Shown here: positions 26,095-33,216 of the stretch, in pieces
Numbering within the stretch: position 1 is the first letter of the stretch
How the letters are laid out: every line of letters starts with the position of its first letter
Assembly: GCA_009691505.1 (NCBI GenBank)
Contig: SICJ01000005.1
Location: 1-33,216, forward strand
DNA from: Candidatus Parcubacteria bacterium
GTDB lineage: Bacteria > Patescibacteriota > Minisyncoccia > Phycocordibacterales > CALRHW01
DNA: 33,216 bases
Reading direction: 5' to 3'
Made by a program: the position numbers and the translations under genes
Notes under the pieces: generated by a model
Seen by the model: only the letters and a program-made list of their open reading frames with translations
Databases searched by the model: none
What the model was told of the DNA's origin: nothing

Positions 26095-27537
26095 CTTCAA
26101 CAATGATATAAGAAGCTCTTTGAGCACTGTCGGATTTGCAGAACCTTTTGTTGCTTTCATTCCCTGCCCTACTAAAAATTGAAGCGCCGATTCTTTTCCA
26201 TTTTTGTAATCAGTGACTACTAGAGAATTTTCTTCAATGATTTTTTCAATAATAATTTTTAATGCTCCAGTATTACTTTCTTGTAACAAATGTTTTGATT
26301 CTGCAATATCTTGTGGACTTCCTCCATCATCAAACATAACCTTTAGAATATCTTTTGCGCCACGAGAAGAAACTCTGTCGTCCCCCACCATTTGCATAAG
26401 TGATGCAAAATTTGACGCTTTTATTTTTTCACCTAAATGTGAAAGTGTGTCGCTTGCATCATCACCTACAGATTTCACAAGTCCAAGTAAATCAGAAATA
26501 ATATAATTTGAAGTAAGGCGAATGAGTTTTTTGTTTCCATCAAATGAAGAAACCGCGAGCTCAAAATATGTACCGAGTGCGGTAAGACGCACAAACATTT
26601 CTGCGTCTTCTTTTTTCATCCCATATTTACTAATAAACCTCTCCCTTCTCTGCCAAGGAAGCTCTGGTAAACTTTTCGCGAGCGTGTCTTCCGAAAATTC
26701 GGAAATTTCGCTTATTTGAAGTTTTGGTAAATCTGGATCTGGAAAATATCTATAATCATGTGAATCTTCTTTTATTCGCTGAGAAAAAGTAACTTCTTTG
26801 TTTTCATCCCAACCACGAGTCTCCTGCACCACCTTTTCTCCTTTTGAAATAAGCTCAATGTGTCTTTTAGTCTCAAACTCAATCGCTTTCTCTACCGCCT
26901 TAAAAGAATTCAGATTTTTTACTTCTACTTTTGTGCCGAGTAAACCTTCTTTATCGCTCACAGAAATATTTGCCTCAACGCGCATTTCCCCTTTTTCCAT
27001 ATTTGCTTCACTTGCGCCGAGATATTGGAGTAAAAGCTGGAGCTCGCGCGCGAAAGTAGACGCTTGCTCCGCAGTGTGAATCACGGGCTCAGTCACAAGC
27101 TCCATCAAAGGCACACCCGCACGATTGAAATCAAGAAGACTAAAATCGCCCTTTTCGTGACTAGATTTTGCTGTATCTTCCTCTAAATGCACTCTCGTGA
27201 GGTTTATACCAGCCAAAGAGCCACCTTGCACCAAAGGATGCTTATATTGGCTGATTTGGTAGCCTTTTGGGATATCTGGGTAAAAGTAGTTCTTACGGTC
27301 AAACTCGGTAAAATCGGCTAGTTTTCCGCCTACCGCCGTGCCAAGCCGAAGCACCTGCCTGACCGCTTCTTTGTTTATCACAGGAAGAGTGCCCGGATGA
27401 CCCATACAGACTGGGCAGACGTTTACGTTTGGACGCTTCTCATGTGTGTCGTTTTTTGACGCACAAAACATCTTACTCTCCGTTTTGAGTTCTGCGTGAA
27501 TTTCTAGACCGACGGTCGTTTTAAATTGTGATGACAT
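26092..27537 (-). CDS. gatB: aspartyl/glutamyl-tRNA(Asn/Gln) amidotransferase subunit B
   Basis: TTVGLEIHAELKTESKMFC, FDRKNYFYPDIPKGYQISQYKHPL, DFNRAGVPLMELVTEP, GEMRVEANISV. Confidence 0.97.
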   Translation of the reverse strand: MSSQFKTTVGLEIHAELKTESKMFCASKNDTHEKRPNVNVCPVCMGHPGTLPVINKEAVRQVLRLGTAVGGKLADFTEFDRKNYFYPDIPKGYQISQYKHPLVQGGSLAGINLTRVHLEEDTAKSSHEKGDFSLLDFNRAGVPLMELVTEPVIHTAEQASTFARELQLLLQYLGASEANMEKGEMRVEANISVSDKEGLLGTKVEVKNLNSFKAVEKAIEFETKRHIELISKGEKVVQETRGWDENKEVTFSQRIKEDSHDYRYFPDPDLPKLQISEISEFSEDTLAKSLPELPWQRRERFISKYGMKKEDAEMFVRLTALGTYFELAVSSFDGNKKLIRLTSNYIISDLLGLVKSVGDDASDTLSHLGEKIKASNFASLMQMVGDDRVSSRGAKDILKVMFDDGGSPQDIAESKHLLQESNTGALKIIIEKIIEENSLVVTDYKNGKESALQFLVGQGMKATKGSANPTVLKELLISLLK

Positions 27538-27583
27538 AATCTTTATCTTTTCTTTATAATTATTTTATCATGTCTGTGAACGT

Positions 27584-28561
27584 CTAAAGAGTGTCGGCAG
27601 AGAGCATTTTCACTAAACTATCTTTGAGTATTTTTACAGATACGTCGTCAAGTACTGACACAGAAAGTATTTCTTTATTTAATTTTGTAAGAGATTTTTT
27701 TGCAGATTTTAAAATTTCAGGAGAGACTGCGTCTGTTTTTGTAAGAACAATTATTTCTTTTTTGTCGGCGAGTTCTTTGTTGTAGTCGGAGAGTTCTTTA
27801 CGAATTGTTTTATATGCTTTTACAACATCTTCATTTTCCAGTGAAATACAGTGCAAAATCATTTTTGTGCGTTTTATGTGGCGGAGAAATTTATGACCAA
27901 GTCCGCGACCTTGTGAAGCGCCTTCTATCAAGCCCGGAATGTCGGCAATAATAAAACCATACATGTCGCCGAGATTTGGTTCTAAAGTAGTAAACTCATA
28001 ACTCCCCACAGCAGCTTTTGCATTTGTGAGAGCGTTGAGTAGACTTGATTTACCAGCGTTTGGAAAACCCGCAAGTCCAAGGTCGGCGACGAGTTCCAGC
28101 TCAATATAAAAATCCGCACTGTCCCCTTCTTTTCCGCCAGTAAATTCTTTTGGACGCACATTTGTAGAAGCCTTGAAATGTTCGTTGCCGAGACCTCCAC
28201 GACCACCTTCAAGAATCATTATTTTTTCTCCGTCTTTTAAGAGGTTGTATTTTTTGCCGTTTACAAGATTGGTAAGCACGCTACCAATAGGCATTTCCAC
28301 TACCAAATCTTTTCCGTCTTTTCCGTGCATACTATTTTTCATTCCACCGCCCGCGTTTTCTGCGACGATTTCTTTTATGTGTTTGTATTTACGAAAAATA
28401 GCTAAGTCGCGCACCGCTTGCACATATATGTGACCACCTCTTCCACCGTTACCCCCAGCAGCGCCAGCTTTATCTTTACCCTTTTCCTGACGCCAACGCA
28501 CAACACCGCTTCCGCCGTTGCCCGCTTTTATATGTATTTTTAATTCATCTATAAATGCCAT
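27584..28561 (-). CDS. obg: Obg family GTPase
   Basis: MAFIDELKIHIKAGNGGSGVVRWRQEKGKDKAGAAGGNGGRGGHIYV; GFPNAGKSSLLNALTNAKAAVGSYEFTTLEPNLG; IADIPGLIEGASQGRGLGHKFLRHI. Confidence 0.97.
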   Translation of the reverse strand: MAFIDELKIHIKAGNGGSGVVRWRQEKGKDKAGAAGGNGGRGGHIYVQAVRDLAIFRKYKHIKEIVAENAGGGMKNSMHGKDGKDLVVEMPIGSVLTNLVNGKKYNLLKDGEKIMILEGGRGGLGNEHFKASTNVRPKEFTGGKEGDSADFYIELELVADLGLAGFPNAGKSSLLNALTNAKAAVGSYEFTTLEPNLGDMYGFIIADIPGLIEGASQGRGLGHKFLRHIKRTKMILHCISLENEDVVKAYKTIRKELSDYNKELADKKEIIVLTKTDAVSPEILKSAKKSLTKLNKEILSVSVLDDVSVKILKDSLVKMLSADTL

Positions 28562-28606
28562 TTACCTTGATACTATATTATTTTAGCTAGTTTTCAAGTC
28601 ATCTAT

Positions 28607-29497
28607 TCAATTTTCTAGTGCGATTTTTGCCAGAGCTAGTGCACCTTCTTTTGATTTTGCTACGGCGAGAAAAAGTTTATTGTGGCAAAAAAGTGCGTCG
28701 GGTACACCTGTGGTGTCTGCAAGTTCTTTATCCCTTTTTCCGGCCCAGCTTGCAGGAAGGTCTTTCCTATTTTTAAATACTTGAGAACCGTCACTTATTG
28801 CTTTTAGTCGCCACAAATCATTTACACCGTCTTGATAAATTACAAAAAGAGGTTCTGGATGTTTCATTAATCCATACCATGGATATTTTTGAGAAAAAAT
28901 TATAAGACGCTTATCCTCTGTAAGCTCATACTCTTTTCCCACCAAATCTTCAGCTTCTTTTAAATTAGTTAGAACGACAATTTCTCGCGTGATGATTTTT
29001 TTTGCCATCGCGACCATTTCAAGAAAAGTTTTATCAACTGACAGCAAATCTTCTTTCCATGTTGGGCGAAAGATATGCACTAAATCCTGAATTGTGTAAG
29101 GTAGAATATTTGGAAAAACTGGAGAATAAATATTTACGCCGTTATCATTTGCGTCAATATGGGTGACGAGTTTTTCGTCTATCATTTTTGCGATTTCTAG
29201 ACTACCGCATACGAGCTCGCCGTATTTTTTCCAAACAAGTCCGGCAGAAGCAAAAGGAATTCCGTTTTCGCGGGCGCCTGCGCCGCCCGCTTGATGGTGA
29301 TCAAATCTATTTTTTTCTACATCATTGATCCCGCCGATGTCCACCAAAAAATCCGCGGATGCAAATTGACTCGCGTCACGAGTGCGGACGATTTCTATCT
29401 GCGCTTCTTTTTCAAAAGCGAGCGAAAGTACCGCGACCGCAAATATGTCGTCGCTGTGAAAATCGCCATTGTGGGTAACTATTTTTAGGGTTTTCAT
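28607..29497 (-). CDS. MYG1 family (UPF0160) protein
   Basis: IVTHNGDFHSDDIFAVAVL, FDHHQAGGAGARENGIPFASAGLVWKKYG, HIDANDNGVN. Confidence 0.88.
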   Translation of the reverse strand: MKTLKIVTHNGDFHSDDIFAVAVLSLAFEKEAQIEIVRTRDASQFASADFLVDIGGINDVEKNRFDHHQAGGAGARENGIPFASAGLVWKKYGELVCGSLEIAKMIDEKLVTHIDANDNGVNIYSPVFPNILPYTIQDLVHIFRPTWKEDLLSVDKTFLEMVAMAKKIITREIVVLTNLKEAEDLVGKEYELTEDKRLIIFSQKYPWYGLMKHPEPLFVIYQDGVNDLWRLKAISDGSQVFKNRKDLPASWAGKRDKELADTTGVPDALFCHNKLFLAVAKSKEGALALAKIALEN

Positions 29498-29547
29498 AAG
29501 AGAAACATAACATGCAAAAACGCTGGTTGCAAACGAAATAAATTAGT

Positions 29548-32247
29548 TTATATATTTATTTTCTCTGGCTTCCGCGCTAAATATTTCCTAAACTCCTCCA
29601 CTATTATCACGGTTGTTGATATAGAAATTATCGCAAGCCACTCGGACAAGTTGAGTGGAGTCGTGTGAAGAACTTTTTGCATAAAAGGATTGTAAACAGC
29701 AAAAAACTGAAGAGCAACTACTATCACCGTCGCGCCGACCAGATAAAGATTTGAGAATATTTGGGCGGAGAAAATAGAATGACTTTCAGAACGACAATTC
29801 CATACGTTGAACCATTGAAGCACTGCGAGTGTGGTCAAAGCCATCGTAGAAGCCTTTGTAAAATCTACAGAATAAACAGCGACAAAAACATATAAAGTAC
29901 AAAACGTCATTACCGCGGCCATTATAATCATACGAATTAGAGCAATTCGGCTCATAAAAAATCTATTATGTGGCTCTACTCCATTTTGCCCGAGTTTTTC
30001 ACGAGGTTCCATTGCCATTGCAACAACAAGAAAACCGTCAGTCACAAGATTTAGCCAAAGAATCTGACTCGGTAAAAGTGGTAAAGGCAAGGTGAGCAAA
30101 AGTGCGCCGAGCACGACAAATAGCTCGCCTGCGCCCGTAGAAAAAAGATAAAGAATGACTTTTTTTATACTCGCATAAATATTTCTCCCCTCCTCAATTG
30201 CCGAGATAATACTTTTAAAATTGTCATCTAAAAGCACGATGTCCGCAGCTTCTTTTGTTACTTCCGTGCCGATTTTTCCCATCGCAATACCAAGGTCTGC
30301 CGCAACAAGTGAAAGAGCATCATTTACTCCGTCGCCCGTCATTGCAATAACATCTCCACGCATTTTGTACGCCTCAATAATTTTTAATTTGTGCTCAGGT
30401 GTAACGCGCGCAAAAACACTTACATTGTTTAGACGGTGCATGAGTTCGGAAACGCTCAATTCTTCGATTTCTTTTCCTGTCATTACAAGGTCGCCTTCGC
30501 GGAAAATTCCCACCTCACGCGCTAAAGCTTCGGCAGTCACTTTATGATCTCCTGTAATCATTACAACTCTTATTCCGCTTTCTTGTGTAATTTTTATGGA
30601 TTCAAAAACATCAGCACGAAGTACGTCACGCATTCCAAAAAACCCCACAAAACAAAGTTTTGGAAGAGCATCTAGTTTAATATCATTTCCTGCATTTTTA
30701 TTTATTGCGCAGGCAATCACACGCAGACCTTGACGCGACATGCTGTGGATTTGCAACTCCATTTTTTTTCTGTCGTCTTCGGTTATTTTTCGTACTTTTC
30801 CATCTTCCAAAATCAATTCTGCAAGTGAAAGTATTGTCTCTGGCACACCAGTAATCGTAAGAAACATTTTCTTTTTTGTGAGATGAAGAGTGGTGTGAAA
30901 TTTTGTTTTTGTATCAAAAGGAATGTCCATCACGCGTGGCTCCTCTTTTTCCAATTCGTCTTTATCAAAACCTAGCTTTTCACCAAGCACGAGTAACGCA
31001 GCTTCCGTAGGATCTCCCAACACTTTCCACACACCTTCTTTTTCTAAAAATGAAACTCGTGCGCCTGCGCAAAATGTGGCGATTTTCCCCATAAGTAGAA
31101 GCTCGGGGTGATTGGCTACGTCTATATCATTGCCCGACAAGCTCACCTGCCCTTTTGATTCATAGCCGTTGCCTGTGATTTTGAAAAGATTTCCAGAAGT
31201 AAAAACTCTTTCCACCATAAGCTCATTTTTTGTAATCGTACCAGTCTTATCCACAGCAATAACTTTTGCTTGACCGAGCGACTCTACCGCTTGAAGTTTT
31301 TTAACTAGAGCATTTTGTTTTGCCATTCTATAAACGCCTGTCGCAAGCACCAAAGTAATAACAATAGGAAGGCCTTCTGGAATAAGAGAAACCGCCACAG
31401 CAACCGTGGTAAAAAACATATCTCGCATAGAATTGCCAAAAAGAAGACCAACAAAAAATACGATAACACTCAAAACAAGAACTGTAATACTGAGAAATTT
31501 GGACAGCTTTTTTATATCTTTTTTGAGTGGCGCTTCAGAGTCTATAGTGAGTATTTTTTCAGAAATTTTGCCGATAATTGTGTTTATTCCTGTGGCGACC
31601 ACAATCGCACGCGCAACACCAGTAAGTACAAAAGTTCCTTTAAAAGCCATGTTGTGTTGGTCGGCTGTAGGCACATCTCTTTGCGACATCACCAAAGAGT
31701 TTTTGAAAACAGAGCCTGACTCGCCAGTCAAAGCAGACTCATCTATTTTTAGATTTGTTGATTCTATTATTCGCACATCACCAGAAACTTTATCTCCCCC
31801 ACGCAAAACAATGACGTCTCCTGGCACAAGCTCTGTGTCGGTTATTACTGTCTCACGCGCATCGCGTATAACAACAGCATCGGTCTTTGTAAAATTGGAA
31901 AGTGCCTTAAGTGTGTTTTGCGCTTTGCCTTCTTGTAAAAATCCGATGACTGCATTTGCAAGTAGAACAAATAAAATGATGTAAGAATCAGCGTGTTCAC
32001 CAAGAAAAAATACTATAACGCTCGCAATTAAAAGAATGTAGATAAGTGGACTTTGAAATTGGCGTAAAAAAAGAGTTGTCTTGGAGGTTACTTTTGCTTC
32101 CGTGAGCTTATTTTGCCCATATATAGAAAGTCTGTTTTCTGCTTCTGTTTGCGTAAGCCCGTGCGATGTAGAATTAAAAAAATCTAAAACATTTCCAATG
32201 TTTTGTCCGTACCATGACGTATTTTGTTTTGAAATACTTTCATTCAC
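29548..32247 (-). CDS. P2-type cation-transporting ATPase (Ca2+-ATPase-like)
   Basis: ESALTGES, VSLIPEGLPIVITLVLATG, VIAVDKTGTITKNEL, VVMITGDHKVTA, AMTGDGVNDALSLVAADLGIAMG. Confidence 0.95.
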   Translation of the reverse strand: MNESISKQNTSWYGQNIGNVLDFFNSTSHGLTQTEAENRLSIYGQNKLTEAKVTSKTTLFLRQFQSPLIYILLIASVIVFFLGEHADSYIILFVLLANAVIGFLQEGKAQNTLKALSNFTKTDAVVIRDARETVITDTELVPGDVIVLRGGDKVSGDVRIIESTNLKIDESALTGESGSVFKNSLVMSQRDVPTADQHNMAFKGTFVLTGVARAIVVATGINTIIGKISEKILTIDSEAPLKKDIKKLSKFLSITVLVLSVIVFFVGLLFGNSMRDMFFTTVAVAVSLIPEGLPIVITLVLATGVYRMAKQNALVKKLQAVESLGQAKVIAVDKTGTITKNELMVERVFTSGNLFKITGNGYESKGQVSLSGNDIDVANHPELLLMGKIATFCAGARVSFLEKEGVWKVLGDPTEAALLVLGEKLGFDKDELEKEEPRVMDIPFDTKTKFHTTLHLTKKKMFLTITGVPETILSLAELILEDGKVRKITEDDRKKMELQIHSMSRQGLRVIACAINKNAGNDIKLDALPKLCFVGFFGMRDVLRADVFESIKITQESGIRVVMITGDHKVTAEALAREVGIFREGDLVMTGKEIEELSVSELMHRLNNVSVFARVTPEHKLKIIEAYKMRGDVIAMTGDGVNDALSLVAADLGIAMGKIGTEVTKEAADIVLLDDNFKSIISAIEEGRNIYASIKKVILYLFSTGAGELFVVLGALLLTLPLPLLPSQILWLNLVTDGFLVVAMAMEPREKLGQNGVEPHNRFFMSRIALIRMIIMAAVMTFCTLYVFVAVYSVDFTKASTMALTTLAVLQWFNVWNCRSESHSIFSAQIFSNLYLVGATVIVVALQFFAVYNPFMQKVLHTTPLNLSEWLAIISISTTVIIVEEFRKYLARKPEKINI

Positions 32248-32284
32248 AAAATTTTATGAAGTTTTTATTATCTCTATATTACCT

Positions 32285-32830
32285 CTATTTTAACGACACG
32301 ATTTTTGACTGTTTTTTTGCGGCCACAAATGTCAAAATCATCATCAAAAATACTGTAAACGCCATCATTGGAATAGTAATATATCCAAACTCAAGCACAT
32401 ACATTTTTGAACACGCACCACCCACCGCCGTACACGGAGTAAAAGAACTACCGCCGAGCTGTGTAAAAGAATGATAAAGAGTAACTATTGCACCAAGAAT
32501 AGACAGCGAATATATGTAAGGAATAATATTTTTATCTTTACGCCAAAACGCAAGCCCAAGCAAAACAACTTGTGGATAAAGGAATATGCGCGCTACCCAA
32601 CACAAGACACAAGGTTCAAAGCCGACAAATTCAGAATAAAGCAGACTCCCCACTAGACCGCTGAGTACTAGTAAAAAAGATAACGTGAGGACGTTGCGTC
32701 CGACCCATGACACTATCTGATCTGCAATTCTATTTCTAATCAAAAGACAGAAAACAAAAATAACAATTATGATGTGTGCAAAAAGCGTTCCCCAAGAAAA
32801 AATTGATGTGATGAGTTCGCCAGAAGTCAT
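32285..32830 (-). CDS. disulfide bond formation protein B family
   Basis: Four-TM protein with EPCVLCWVARIFLYPQ (CxxC) and periplasmic Cys pair (CTAVGGAC). Confidence 0.88.
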   Translation of the reverse strand: MTSGELITSIFSWGTLFAHIIIVIFVFCLLIRNRIADQIVSWVGRNVLTLSFLLVLSGLVGSLLYSEFVGFEPCVLCWVARIFLYPQVVLLGLAFWRKDKNIIPYIYSLSILGAIVTLYHSFTQLGGSSFTPCTAVGGACSKMYVLEFGYITIPMMAFTVFLMMILTFVAAKKQSKIVSLK

Positions 32831-32835
32831 TTATT

Positions 32836-33204
32836 TTATGGGAGCTTACAGCCCGTAATACTTGCCAACTCTTCAAGAGAAAGCACTTGCGCCTTTCTTG
32901 TGCCGTCTTTAAAATCCCAAGTAGGATAACGTTTTATACCTTTGTCGGTACAACTTTGAAGCTGGCTGTTACCATCTGGCGCAGAACACTCCACATAAGG
33001 CAGGTTTTTTGCAGATCTACCAAAAAGAGCTTTCTCATCGCGACAATGTGGACACCAAAATGCTCCATAAAAAATCGCCCCGCTATCATTTATACATTGT
33101 GCAAAACCATCTAGCTTGTCGGGCTTTGATGGAGCGAGAGCTAAAAACACTGCCAAACCAATAAGTATAACGATAGCAACAATAGTAATAATTTTTCCTT
33201 TCAT
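32836..33204 (-). CDS. membrane-anchored thioredoxin-like protein
   Basis: N-terminal TM, AIFYGAFWCPHCRDEKALFG (CPHC), KGIKRYPTWDF cis-Pro region. Confidence 0.85.
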   Translation of the reverse strand: MKGKIITIVAIVILIGLAVFLALAPSKPDKLDGFAQCINDSGAIFYGAFWCPHCRDEKALFGRSAKNLPYVECSAPDGNSQLQSCTDKGIKRYPTWDFKDGTRKAQVLSLEELASITGCKLP

Positions 33205-33216
33205 ATAAGGGAATTA

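Noticed and set aside
31406-31984. Plus-strand 192-aa ORF
   Set aside because: Fully antisense to the conserved P-type ATPase; no recognisable domain.

Overview
AT-rich, densely packed bacterial chromosomal segment. The gene content and protein style point to a Candidate Phyla Radiation / Parcubacteria-like organism; this is inference, since no marker phylogeny could be run. Housekeeping genes recognised: tsaD, valS, lepA, murJ, gatB, obg, RNase P RNA, and tRNA-Glu(UUC), tRNA-Phe(GAA) and tRNA-Arg(CCU). Others include a PrsW-family protease, Hsp20, glutaredoxin, an FtsB/DivIC-like protein, a Wzy/O-antigen-ligase-like protein with TPRs, a MYG1-family protein, a P2-type cation ATPase, and a DsbB plus thioredoxin-like pair. 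The most interesting part is a tightly packed minus-strand gene set at about 16.1-25.4 kb. It encodes a membrane-anchored protein with two HTH domains, two paralogous small secreted proteins flanking a DUF916/WxL-interacting-like membrane protein, an FN3 membrane protein, and a 1345-aa fiber-like protein with repeated GIGTTTP motifs. Other notable points: an NYN-domain gene split by a single in-frame amber codon, two long-armed inverted-repeat elements with similar GC-rich cores (one with arms starting exactly at both convergent stop codons), an unlisted 35-aa membrane ORF, and unusual TsaD, ValS and tRNA-Arg features.
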